DNA of 64,000 nucleotides from Henricia sp. BOLD:AAB3569 (Eukaryota > Echinodermata > Asteroidea > Spinulosida > Echinasteridae): positions 1 to 64,000 of the forward strand of contig JBBELK010000035.1 of the NCBI GenBank assembly GCA_037783545.1, read 5' to 3'. Each line of letters opens with the position of its first letter. The first letter of the stretch is position 1. Under the pieces are notes generated by a model. The model saw nothing but the letters and a program-made list of their open reading frames with translations, ran no database searches and was not told where the DNA came from. The position numbers were made by a program, and so were the translations under genes. Below are positions 1 through 10,699 of the stretch, piece after piece.

Positions 1-1065
1 CAAATTTTGCATGCTCCAAAGACTCTATATTGCGCACTTGTCCTAAAAAATTGACAGACTTTCGCCGGGAAATGGCAGAGAAATTTCAGAGTTTAGAAAA
101 AAAAAGGGGTTGGCGCTTCCTGGATGCTCCCGCAACCTGTGGCTGTCTGTACACACCTCTTTGGTGTACTCCTGACTCGTGCGCATGCTCAGTCCTTCGG
201 ACTGTCGTTGACACGGCCCAGTTTGGGACGGGATTTTGGTCAAAGTGTGGTCCAAACGTCGGCAAATTTGAAGGTCGAAAAATGTTCCGACGAACTTCAA
301 ATTTTGCATGCTCCAAAGACTCTATATTGCGCACTTGTCCTAAAAATGACAGACTTTCGCCGGGAAATGGCAGAGAAATTTCAGAGTTTAGAAAAAAAAG
401 GGGTTGGCGCTTCCTGGATGCTCCCGCAACCTGTGGCTGTCTGTACACACCTCTTTGGTGTACTCCTGACTCGTGCGCATGCTCAGTCCTTCGGACTGTC
501 GTTGACACGGCCCAGTTTGGGACGGGATTTTGGTCAAAATGTGGTCCAAACGTCGGAAAATTTGGAGGTCGAAAAATGTTCCGACGAACTTCAAATTTTG
601 CATGCTCCAAAGACTCTATATTGCGCACTTGTCCTAAAAAATTGACAGACTTTCGCCGGGAAATGGCAGAGAAATTTCAGAGTTTAGAAAAAAAAGGGGT
701 TGGCGCTTCCTGGTTGCTCCCGCAACCTGTGGCTATCTGTACACACCTCTTTGGTGTACTCCTGACTCGTGCGCATGCTCAGTCCTTCGGACTGTCGTTG
801 ACACGGCCCAGTTTGGGACGGGATTTTGGTCAAAGTGTGGTCCAAACGTCGGCAAATTTGGAGGTCGAAAAATGTTCCGACGAACTTCAAATTTTGCATG
901 CTCCAAAGACTCTATATTGCGCACTTGTCCTAAAAAATTGACAGACTTTCGCCGGGAAATGGCAGAGAAATTTCAGAGTTTAGAAAAAAAAGGGGTTGGC
1001 GCTTCCTGGATGCTCCCGCAACCTGTGGCTGTCTGTACACACCTCTTTGGTGTACTCCTGACTCG

Positions 1066-1077
1066 TGCGCATGCTCA
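1066..1077 (+). promoter_or_regulatory. NRF-1-like palindrome, present in every full monomer
   Basis: TGCGCATGCTCA matches the known metazoan NRF-1 site TGCGCATGCGCA at 11 of 12 positions. The same 12-mer occurs in nearly every full-length monomer and is lost in the shortened ones. Binding is not shown by sequence alone, and the match could be chance fixed by tandem amplification. Confidence 0.3.
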
Positions 1078-1090
1078 GTCCTTCGGACTG
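1076..1090 (+). other. Hairpin: 6-bp stem, TTC loop (representative copy)
   Basis: CAGTCC (1076-1081) and GGACTG (1085-1090) are exact reverse complements separated by TTC. It is unchanged in nearly all full monomers. One monomer, near 4,092, has a deletion of about 29 bp that begins inside this hairpin. Confidence 0.7.
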
Positions 1091-1826
1091 TCGTTGACAC
1101 GGCCCAGTTTGGGACGGGATTTTGGTCAAAGTGTGGTCCAAACGTCGGCAAATTTGGAGGTCGAAAAATGTTCCGACGAACTTCAAATTTGGCATGCTCC
1201 AAAGACTCTATATTGCGCACTTGTCCTAAAAAATTGACAGACTTTCGCCGGGAAATGGCAGAGAAATTTCAGAGTTTAGAAAAAAAAGGGGTTGGCGCTT
1301 CCTGGTTGCTCCCGCAACCTGTGGCTGTCTGTACACACCTCTTTGGTGTACTCCTGACTCGTGCGCATGCTCAGTCCTTCGGACTGTCGTTGACACGGCC
1401 CAGTTTGGGACGGGATTTTGGTCAAAGTGTGGTCCAAACGTCGGCAAATTTGGAGGTCGAAAAATGTTCCGACGAACTTCAAATTTTGCATGCTCCAAAG
1501 ACTCTATATTGCGCACTTGTCCTAAAAAATTGACAGACTTTCGCCGGGAAATGGCAGAGAAATTTCAGAGTTTAGAAAAAAAAAGGGGTTGGCGCTTCCT
1601 GGTTGCTCCCGCAACCTGTGGCTGTCTGTACACACCTCTTTGGTGTACTCCTGACTCGTGCGCATGCTCAGTCCTTCGGACTGTCGTTGACACGGCCCAG
1701 TTTGGGACGGGATTTTGGTCAAAGTGTGGTCCAAACGTCGGCAAATTTGGAGGTCGAAAAATGTTCCGACGAACTTCAAATTTTGCATGCTCCAAAGACT
1801 CTATATTGCGCACTTGTCCTAACAAA

Positions 1827-1997
1827 TTGACAGACTTTCGCCGAGAAATGGCAGAGAAATTTCAGAGTTTAGAAAAAAAAAGGGGTTGGCGCTTCCTGGA
1901 TGCTCCCGCAACCTGTGGCTGTCTGTACACACCTCTTTGGTGTACTTCAAATTTTGCATGCTCCAAAGACTCTATATAGCGCACTTGTCCTAAAAAA
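1827..1997 (+). repeat. Shortened 171-bp monomer 1
   Basis: Lacks the 126-bp segment; the junction reads GTGTACTTCAAAT. It carries the marker pair CTAACAAATTG and CGCCGAGAAATGG upstream and TATATAGCGC (not TATATTGCGC) downstream, called haplotype H1 here. Five full monomers separate it from the next shortened unit. Confidence 0.93.
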
Positions 1998-3478
1998 TTG
2001 ACAGACTTTCGCCGGGAAATGGCAGAGAAATTTCAGAGTTTAGAAAAAAAGGGGTTGGCGCTTCCTGGATGCTCCCGCAACCTGTGGCTGTCTGTACACA
2101 CCTCTTTGGTGTACTCCTGACTCGTGCGCATGCTCAGTCCTTCGGACTGTCGTTGACACGGCCCAGTTTGGGACGGGATTTTGGTCAAAGTGTGGTCCAA
2201 ACGTCGGCAAATTTGGAGGTCGAAAAATGTTCCGACGAACTTCAAATTTTGCATGCTCCAAAGACTCTATATTGCGCACTTGTCCTAAAAAATTGACAGA
2301 CTTTCGCCGGGAAATGGCAGAGAAATTTCAGAGTTTAGGAAAAAAAGGGGTTGGCGCTTCCTGGATGCTCCCGCAACCTGTGGCTGTCTGTACACACCTC
2401 TTTGGTGTACTCCTGACTCGTGCGCATGCTCAGTCCTTCGGACTGTCGTTGACACGGCCCAGTTTGGGACGGGATTTTGGTCAAAGTGTGGTCCAAACGT
2501 CGGCAAATTTGGAGGTCGAAAAATGTTCCGACGAACTTCAAATTTTGCATGCTCCAAAGACTTTATATTGCGCACTTGTCCTAAAAAATTGACAGACTTT
2601 CGCCGGGAAATGGCAGAGAAATTTCAGAGTTTAGAAAAAAAAAAGGGGTTGGCGCTTCCTGGATGCTCCCGCAACCTGTGGCTGTCTGTACACACCTCTT
2701 TGGTGTACTCCTGACTCGTGCGCATGCTCAGTCCTTCGGACTGTCGTTGACACGGCCCAGTTTGGGACGGGATTTTGGTCAAAGTGTGGTCCAAACGTCG
2801 GCAAATTTGGAGGTCGAAAAATGTTCCGACGAACTTCAAATTTTGCATGCTCCAAAGACTCTATATTGCGCACTTGTCCTAAAAAATTGACAGACTTTCG
2901 CCGGGAAATGGCAGAGAAATTTCAGAGTTTAGAAAAAAAAGGGGTTGGCGCTTCCTGGTTGCTCCCGCAACCTGTGGCTGTCTGTACACACCTCTTTGGT
3001 GTACTCCTGACTCGTGCGCATGCTCAGTCCTTCGGACTGTCGTTGACACGGCCCAGTTTGGGACGGGATTTTGGTCAAAGTGTGGTCCAAACGTCGGCAA
3101 ATTTGGAGGTCGAAAAATGTTCCGACGAACTTCAAATTTTGCATGCTCCAAAGACTCTATATTGCGCACTTGTCCTAAAAAATTGACAGACTTTCGCCGG
3201 GAAATGGCAGAGAAATTTCAGAGTTTAGAAAAAAAAGGGGTTGGCGCTTCCTGGTTGCTCCCGCAACGTGTGGCTGTCTGTACACACCTCTTTGGTGTAC
3301 TCCTGACTCGTGCGCATGCTCAGTCCTTCGGACTGTCGTTGACACGGCCCAGTTTGGGACGGGATTTTGGTCAAAGTGTGGTCCAAACGTCGGCAAATTT
3401 GGAGGTCGAAAAATGTTCCGACGAACTTCAAATTTTGCATGCTCCAAAGACTCTATATTGCGCACTTGTCCTAAAAAA

Positions 3479-3649
3479 TTGACAGACTTTCGCCGGGAAA
3501 TGGCAGAGAAATTTCAGAGTTTAGAAAAAAAAAGGGGTTGGCGCTTCCTGGATGCTCCCGCAACCTGTGGCTGTCTGTACACACCTCTTTGGTGTACTTC
3601 AAATTTTGCATGCTCCAAAGACTCTATATAGCGCACTTGTCCTAAAAAA
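3479..3649 (+). repeat. Shortened 171-bp monomer 2
   Basis: Same junction, but with CTAAAAAATTG and CGCCGGGAAATGG upstream and TATATAGCGC downstream (haplotype H2). It directly follows the GCAACGTGTGG-marked monomer. Confidence 0.93.
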
Positions 3650-4091
3650 TTGACAGACTTTCGCCGGGAAATGGCAGAGAAATTTCAGAGTTTAGAAAAA
3701 AAGGGGTTGGCGCTTCCTGGATGCTCCCGCAACCTGTGGCTGTCTGTACACACCTCTTTGGTGTACTCCTGACTCGTGCGCATGCTCAGTCCTTCGGACT
3801 GTCGTTGACACGGCCCAGTTTGGGACGGGATTTTGGTCAAAGTGTGGTCCAAACGTCGGCAAATTTGGAGGTCGAAAAATGTTCCGACGAACTTCAAATT
3901 TTGCATGCTCCAAAGACTCTATATTGCGCACTTGTCCTAAAAAATTGACAGACTTTCGCCGGGAAATGGCAGAGAAATTTCAGAGTTTAGGAAAAAAAGG
4001 GGTTGGCGCTTCCTGGATGCTCCCGCAACCTGTGGCTGTCTGTACACACCTCTTTGGTGTACTCCTGACTCGTGCGCATGCTCAGTCCTTC

Positions 4092-4093
4092 GC
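4092..4093 (+). other. ~29-bp deletion inside a monomer
   Basis: CAGTCCTTCG runs directly into CGGGATTTTGG, skipping the second hairpin arm through GGGAC. The monomer is otherwise full length apart from a further missing G before GAGGTCG. This is the only such deletion I noticed. Confidence 0.8.
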
Positions 4094-4119
4094 GGGATTT
4101 TGGTCAAAGTGTGGTCCAA

Positions 4120-5370
4120 ACGTCGGCAAATTTGAGGTCGAAAAATGTTCCGACGAACTTCAAATTTTGCATGCTCCAAAGACTTTATATTGCGCACTTG
4201 TCCTAAAAAATTGACAGACTTTCGCCGGGAAATGGCAGAGAAATTTCAGAGTTTAGAAAAAAAAAGGGGTTGGCGCTTCCTGGATGCTCCCCGCAACCTG
4301 TGGCTGTCTGTACACCACCTCTTTGGTGTACTCCTGACTCGTGCGCATGCTCAGTCCTTCGGACTGTCGTTGACACGGCCCAGTTTGGGACGGGATTTTG
4401 GTCAAAGTGTGGTCCAAACGTCGGCAAATTTGGAGGTCGAAAAACTGTTCCGACGAACTTCAAATTTTGCATGCTCCAAAGACTCTATATTGCGCACTTG
4501 TCCTAAAAAAATTGACAGACTTTCGCCGGGAAATGGCAGAGAAAATTTCAGAGTTTAGAAAAAAAAGGGAGTTGGCGCTTCCTGGTTGCTCCCGCAACCT
4601 GTGGCTGTCTGTACACACCCTCTTTGGTGTACTCCTGACTCGTGCGCATGCTCAGTCCTTCGGACTGTCGTTGACACGGCCCAGTTTGGGACGGGATTTT
4701 GGTCAAAGTGTGGTCCAAACGTCGGCAAATTTGGAGGTCGAAAAATGTTCCGACGAACTTCAAATTTTGCATGCTCCAAAGACTCTATATTGCGCACTTG
4801 TCCTAAAAATTGACAGACTTTCGCCGGGAAATGGCAGAGAAATTTCAGAGTTTAGAAAAAAAAGGGGTTGGCGCTTCCTGGATGCTCCCGCAACCTGTGG
4901 CTGTCTGTACACACCTCTTTGGTGTACTCCTGACTCGTGCGCATGCTCAGTCCTTCGGACTGTCGTTGACACGGCCCAGTTTGGGACGGGATTTTGGTCA
5001 AAATGTGGTCCAAACGTCGGAAAATTTGGAGGTCGAAAAATGTTCCGACGAACTTCAAATTTTGCATGCTCCAAAGACTCTATATTGCGCACTTGTCCTA
5101 AAAAATTGACAGACTTTCGCCGGGAAATGGCAGAGAAATTTCAGAGTTTAGAAAAAAAAGGGGTTGGCGCTTCCTGGTTGCCTCCCGCAACCTGTGGCTA
5201 TCTGTACACACCTCCTTTGGTGTACTCCTGACTCGTGCGCATGCTCAGTCCTTCGGACTGTCGTTGACACGGCCCAGTTTGGGACGGGATTTTGGTCAAA
5301 GTGTCGGTCCAAACGTCGGCAAATTTGGAGGTCGAAAAATGTTCCGACGAACTTCAATTTTGCATGCTCC
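4120..5370 (+). other. Indel-rich tract 1
   Basis: Monomers here differ from the consensus mainly by single-base gains or losses in short runs: CCCCGCAACC, TACACCACC, GAAAACTGTTCC, GAAAATTTCAG, ACACCCTCTTT, TTGCCTCCCGC, GTGTCGGTCC and TTCAATTTTGC. Such changes are rare in 26-59 kb. They look like uncorrected long-read consensus error, though real divergence is possible. Confidence 0.6.
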
Positions 5371-6295
5371 AAAGACTCTATATTGCGCACTTGTCCTAAA
5401 AAATTGACAGACTTTCGCCGGGAAATGGCAGAGAAATTTCAGAGTTTAGAAAAAAAAGGGGTTGGCGCTTCCTGGATGCTCCCGCAACCTGTGGCTGTCT
5501 GTACACACCTCTTTGGGTGTACTCCTGACTCGTGCGCATGCTCAGTCCTTCGGACTGTCGTTGACACGGCCCAGTTTGGGACGGGATTTTGGTCAAAGTG
5601 TGGTCCAAACGTCGGCAAATTTGGAGGTCGAAAAATGTTCCGACGAACTTCAAATTTGGCATGCTCCAAAGACTCTATATTGCGCACTTGTCCTAAAAAA
5701 TTGACAGACTTTCGCCGGGAAATGGCAGAGAAATTTCAGAGTTTAGAAAAAAAAAGGGGTTGGCGCTTCCCTGGTTGCTCCCGCAACCTGTGGCTGTCTG
5801 TACACACCTCTTTGGTGTACTCCTGACTCGTGCGCATGCTCAGTCCTTCGGACTGTCGTTGACACGGCCCAGTTTGGGACGGGATTTTGGTCAAAGTGTG
5901 GTCCAAACGTCGGCAAATTTGGAGGTCGAAAAATGTTCCGGACGAACTTCAAATTTTGCATGCTCCAAAGACTCTATATTGCGCACTTGTCCTAAAAAAT
6001 TGACAGACTTTCGCCGGGAAATGGCAGAGAAATTTCAGAGTTTAGAAAAAAAAGGGGTTGGCGCTTCCTGGTTGCTCCCGCAACCTGTGGCTGTCTGTAC
6101 ACACCTCTTTGGTGTACTCCTGACTCGTGCGCATGCTCAGTCCTTCGGACTGTCGTTGACACGGCCCAGTTTGGGACGGGATTTTGGTCAAAGTGTGGTC
6201 CAAACGTCGGCAAATTTGGAGGTCGAAAAATGTTCCGACGAACTTCAAATTTTGCATGCTCCAAAGACTCTATATTGCGCACTTGTCCTAACAAA

Positions 6296-6467
6296 TTGAC
6301 AGACTTTCGCCGAGAAATGGCAGAGAAATTTCAGAGTTTAGAAAAAAAAAGGGGTTGGCGCTTCCTGGATGCTCCCGCAACCTGTGGCTGTCTGTACACA
6401 CCTCTTTGGTGTACTTCAAATTTTGCAATGCTCCAAAGACTCTATATAGCGCACTTGTCCTAAAAAA
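6296..6467 (+). repeat. Shortened monomer 3 (172 bp)
   Basis: Haplotype H1 (CTAACAAATTG, GAGAAATGG, TATATAGC) with one extra A in GCAATGCTCC. Confidence 0.92.
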
Positions 6468-8840
6468 TTGACAGACTTTCGCCGGGAAATGGCAGAGAAA
6501 TTTCAGAGTTTAGAAAAAAAGGGGTTGGCGCTTCCTGGATGCTCCCGCAACCTGTGGCTGTCTGTACACACCTCTTTGGTGTACTCCTGACTCGTGCGCA
6601 TGCTCAGTCCTTCGGACTGTCGTTGACACGGCCCAGTTTGGGACGGGATTTTGGTCAAAGTGTGGTCCAAACGTCGGCAAATTTGGAGGTCGAAAAATGT
6701 TCCGACGAACTTCAAATTTTGCATGCTCCAAAGACTCTATATTGCGCACTTGTCCTAAAAAATTGACAGACTTTCGCCGGGAAATGGCAGAGAAATTTCA
6801 GAGTTTAGGAAAAAAAGGGGTTGGCGCTTCCTGGATGCTCCCGCAACCTGTGGCTGTCTGTACACACCTCTTTGGTGTACTCCTGACTCGTGCGCATGCT
6901 CAGTCCTTCGGACTGTCGTTGACACGGCCCAGTTTGGGACGGGATTTTGGTCAAAGTGTGGTCCAAACGTCGGCAAATTTGGAGGTCGAAAAATGTTCCG
7001 ACGAACTTCAAATTTTGCATGCTCCAAAGACTTTATATTGCGCACTTGTCCTAAAAAATTGACAGACTTTCGCCGGGAAATGGCAGAGAAATTTCAGAGT
7101 TTAGAAGAAAAAAAAGGGGTTGGCGCTTCCTGGATGCTCCCGCAACCTGTGGCTGTCTGTACACACCTCTTTGGTGTACTCCTGACTCGTGCGCATGCTC
7201 AGTCCTTCGGACTGTCGTTGACACGGCCCAGTTTGGGACGGGATTTTGGTCAAAGTGTGGTCCAAACGTCGGCAAATTTGGAGGTCGAAAAATGTTCCGA
7301 CGAACTTCAAATTTTGCATGCTCCAAAGACTCTATATTGCGCACTTGTCCTAAAAAATTGACAGACTTTCGCCGGGAAATGGCAGAGAAATTTCAGAGTT
7401 TAGAAAAAAAAGGGGTTGGCGCTTCCTGGTTGCCTCCCGCAACCTGTGGCTGTCTGTACACACCTCTTTGGTGTACTCCTGACTCGTGCGCATGCTCAGT
7501 CCTTCGGACTGTCGTTGACACGGCCCAGTTTGGGACGGTATTTTGGTCAAAGTGTGGTCCAAACGTCGGCAAATTTGGAGGTCGAAAAATGTTCCGACGA
7601 ACTTCAAATTTTGCATGCTCCAAAGACTCTATATTGCGCACTTGTCCTAAAAATTGACAGACTTTCGCCGGGAAATGGCAGAGAAATTTCAGAGTTTAGA
7701 AAAAAAAGGGGGTTGGCGCTTCCTGGTTGCTCCCGCCAACGTGTGGCTGTCTGTACACACCTCTTTGGTGTACTCCTGACTCGTGCGCATGCTCAGTCCT
7801 TCGGACTGTCGTTGACACGGCCCAGTTTGGGACGGGATTTTGGTCAAAGTGTGGTCCAAACGTCGGCAAATTTGGAGGTCGAAAAATGTTCCGACGAACT
7901 TCAAATTTTGCATGCTCCAAAGACTCTATATTGCGCACTTGTCCTAAAAAATTGACAGACTTTCGCCGGGAAATGGCAGAGAAATTTCAGAGTTTAGAAA
8001 AAAAAAGGGGTTGGCGCTTCCTGGATGCTCCCGCAACCTGTGGCTGTCTGTACACACCTCTTTGGTGTACTCCTGACTCGTGCGCATGCTCAGTCCTTCG
8101 GACTGTCGTTGACACGGCCCAGTTTGGGACGGGATTTTGGTCAAAGTGTGGTCCAAACGTCGGCAAATTTGGAGGTCGAAAAATGTTCCGACGAACTTCA
8201 AATTTGGCATGCTCCAAAGACTCTATATTGCGCACTTGTCCTAAAAAATTGACAGACTTTCGCCGGGAAATGGCAGAGAAATTTCAGAGTTTAGAAAAAA
8301 AAGGGGTTGGCGCTTCCTGGTTGCTCCCGCAACCTGTGGCTGTCTGTACACACCTCTTTGGTGTACTCCTGACTCGTGCGCATGCTCAGTCCTTCGGACT
8401 GTCGTTGACACGGCCCAGTTTGGGACGGGATTTTGGTCAAAGTGTGGTCCAAACGTCGGCAAATTTGGAGGTCGAAAAATGTTCCGACGAACTTCAAATT
8501 TTGCATGCTCCAAAGACTCTATATTGCGCACTTGTCCTAAAAAATTGACAGACTTTCGCCGGGAAATGGCAGAGAAATTTCAGAGTTTAGAAAAAAAGGG
8601 GGTTGGCGCTTCCTGGTTGCTCCCGCAACCTGTGGCTGTCTGTACACACCTCTTTGGTGTACTCCTGACTCGTGCGCATGCTCAGTCCTTCGGACTGTCG
8701 TTGACACGGCCCAGTTTGGGACGGGATTTTGGTCAAAGTGTGGTCCAAACGTCGGCAAATTTGGAGGTCGAAAAATGTTCCGACGAACTTCAAATTTTGC
8801 ATGCTCCAAAGACTCTATATTGCGCACTTGTCCTAACAAA

Positions 8841-9014
8841 TTGACAGACTTTCGCCGAGAAATGGCAGAGAAATTTCAGAGTTTAGAAAAAAAAAGGGGT
8901 GTTGGCGCTTCCTGGATGCTCCCGCAACCTGTGGCTGGTCTGTACACACCTCTTTGGTGTACTTCAAATTTTGCATGCTCCAAAGACTCTATATAGCGCA
9001 CTTGTCCTAAAAAA
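8841..9014 (+). repeat. Shortened monomer 4 (174 bp)
   Basis: Haplotype H1, with extra bases in GGGGTGTTGG and GGCTGGTCTG. Eight full monomers separate it from the previous shortened unit. Confidence 0.92.
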
Positions 9015-10380
9015 TTGACAGACTTTCGCCGGGAAATGGCAGAGAAATTTCAGAGTTTAGAAAAAAAGGGGTTGGCGCTTCCTGGATGCTCCCGCAACCT
9101 GTGGCTGTCTGTACACACCTCTTTGGTGTACTCCTGACTCGTGCGCATGCTCAGTCCTTCGGACTGTCGTTGACACGGCCCAGTTTGGGACGGGATTTTG
9201 GTCAAAGTGTGGTCCAAACGTCGGCAAATTTGGAGGTCGAAAAATGTTCCGACGAACTTCAAATTTTGCATGCTCCAAAGACTCTATATTGCGCACTTGT
9301 CCTAAAAAATTGACAGACTTTCGCCGGGAAATGGCAGAGAAATTTTCAGAGTTTAGGAAAAAAAGGGGTTGGCGCTTCCTGGATGCTCCCGGCAACCTGT
9401 GGCTGTCTGTACACACCTCTTTGGTGTACTCCTGACTCGTGCGCATGCTCAGTCCTTCGGACTGTCGTTGACACGGCCCAGTTTGGGACGGGATTTTGGT
9501 CAAAGTGTGGTCCAAACGTCGGCAAATTTGGAGGTCGAAAAATGATCCGACGAACTTCAAATTTTGCATGCTCCAAAGACTTTATATTGCGCACTTGTCC
9601 TAAAAAATTGACAGACTTTCGCCGGGAAATGGCAGAGAAATTTCAGAGTTTAGAAAAAAAAAAGGGGTTGGCGCTTCCTGGATGCTCCCCGCAACCTGTG
9701 GCTGTCTGTACACACCTCTTGGTGTACTCCTGACTCGTGCGCATGCTCAGTCCTTCGGACTGTCGTTGACACGGCCCAGTTTGGGACGGGATTTTGGTCA
9801 AAGTGTGTCCAAACGTCGGCAAATTTGGAGGGTCGAAAAATGTTCCGACGAACTTCAAATTTTGCATGCTCCAAAGACTCTATATTGCGCACTTGTCCTA
9901 AAAAATTGACAGACTTTCGCCGGGAAATGGCAGAGAAATTTCAGAGTTTAGAAAAAAAAGGGGTTGGCGCTTCCTGGTTGCTCCCGCAACCTGTGGCTGT
10001 CTGTACACACCCTCTTTGGTGTACTCCTGACTCGTGCGCATGCTCCAGTCCTTCGGACTGTCGTTGACACGGCCCAGTTTGGGACGGGATTTTGGTCAAA
10101 GTGTGGTCCAAACGTCGGCAAATTTGGAGGTCGAAAAATGTTCCGACGAACTTCAAATTTTGCATGCTCCAAAGACTCTATATTGCGCACTTGTCCTAAA
10201 AAATTGACAGACTTTCGCCGGGAAATGGCAGAGAAATTTCAGAGTTTAGAAAAAAAAGGGGTTGGCGCTTCCTGGTTGCTCCCGCAACGTGTGGCTGTCT
10301 GTACACACCTCTTTGGTGTACTCCTGACTCCGTGCGCATGCTCAGTCCTTCGGACTGTCGTTGACACGGCCCAGTTTTGG

Positions 10381-10420
10381 GACGGATTTTGGTCAAAGGG
10401 GACGGATTTTGGTCAAAGTG
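10381..10420 (+). repeat. 20-bp internal tandem duplication
   Basis: GACGGATTTTGGTCAAAG occurs twice in a row with a GG spacer. Both copies have GACGGAT where the monomer normally has GACGGGAT. It lies in an indel-rich tract and may be an assembly error. Confidence 0.75.
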
Positions 10421-10521
10421 TGGTCCAAACGTCGGCAAATTTGGAGGTCGAAAAATGTTCCGACGAACTTCAAATTTTGCATGCTCCAAAGACTCTATAT
10501 TGCGCACTTTGTCCTAAAAAA

Positions 10522-10699
10522 TTGACAGACTTTCGCCGGGGAAATGGCAGAGAAATTTTCAGAGTTTTAGAAAAAAAAGAAGGGGTTGGCGCTTCCTGGA
10601 TGCTCCCTGCAACCTGTGGCTGTCTGTACACACCTCTTTGGTGTACCTTCAAATTTTGCATGCTCCAAAGACTCTATATAGCGCACTTGTCCTAAAAAA
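10522..10699 (+). repeat. Shortened monomer 5 (178 bp)
   Basis: Haplotype H2 (CTAAAAAATTG, TATATAGC). It is lengthened by several one-base insertions and has junction GTGTACCTTCAAAT. Confidence 0.88.

Larger units (their letters stand above)
1057..1182 (+). repeat. 126-bp inverted-repeat-rich segment of the monomer
   Basis: This is the part of the monomer missing from all 17 shortened units. It lies between two ACT triplets (GTACT at 1052-1056 and CGAACT at 1177-1182), so loss by microhomology leaves one ACT. It contains four short inverted repeats: CAGTCC/GGACTG around a TTC loop, CCCA/TGGG around GTT, TTTGG/CCAAA and CGTCGG/CCGACG. The inverted repeats are read directly from the sequence. 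Whether they form cruciforms or RNA structure is inference. Confidence 0.8.
938..1233 (+). repeat. Representative 296-bp satellite monomer
   Basis: A clean monomer, phased arbitrarily at TTGACAGAC. In order it holds: a CpG-bearing start (TTCGCCGGG); an A-tract plus GGGG; the GTACAC/GTGTAC inverted repeat at 1035-1055; the NRF-1-like palindrome at 1066-1077; a 6-bp-stem hairpin at 1076-1090; CCCA-GTT-TGGG at 1103-1113; TTTGG/CCAAA at 1121-1142; CGTCGG/CCGACG at 1143-1178; and a second GCATGCTC 8-mer at 1192-1199. The typical monomer has 16 CpG dinucleotides. The length is close to two nucleosome-core lengths (2 x 147 bp), which may be chance. 296 is not a multiple of three, so any reading frame shifts from monomer to monomer. 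Confidence 0.95.
345..3594 (+). repeat. Higher-order repeat block A, copy 1
   Basis: Eleven-odd monomers with marker order: CTAAAAATGACAG (two Ts lost), CAAAATGTGG with CGGAAAATTTGG, GGCTATCTG, TTTGGCATG, CTAACAAATTG with a shortened unit, TTTAGG before the A-tract, CTTTATATTG, a 10-A tract, and GCAACGTGTGG. The same markers occur in the same order about 26,333 bp downstream (26,679-29,926). The offset changes only by 1-2 bp, from A-tract length. The match stops at the shortened unit starting at 3,479, because copy 2 has a full unit there. Confidence 0.85.

Noticed and set aside
938..1233. CENP-B box
   Set aside because: Sites starting TTCG in the monomer (TTCGCCGGGAAATGG, TTCGGACTGTCG) do not fit the pattern TTCGNNNNANNCGGG on either strand.
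938..1233. Hammerhead ribozyme, as found in some animal satellites and retrozymes
   Set aside because: No CTGATGA core on either strand of the monomer.
938..1233. tRNA-derived, 5S or other Pol III repeat; rDNA spacer
   Set aside because: No convincing A box plus B box, no tRNA or 5S body, and no rRNA gene anywhere in the window.
938..1233. DNA transposon or Helitron ends defining the monomer
   Set aside because: No terminal inverted repeats bounding the unit and no convincing Helitron termini; the unit has no natural start or end in this window.
1827..1997. Alpha satellite (171-bp monomer)
   Set aside because: Only the length coincides. The 171-bp unit is a deletion product of a 296-bp monomer.
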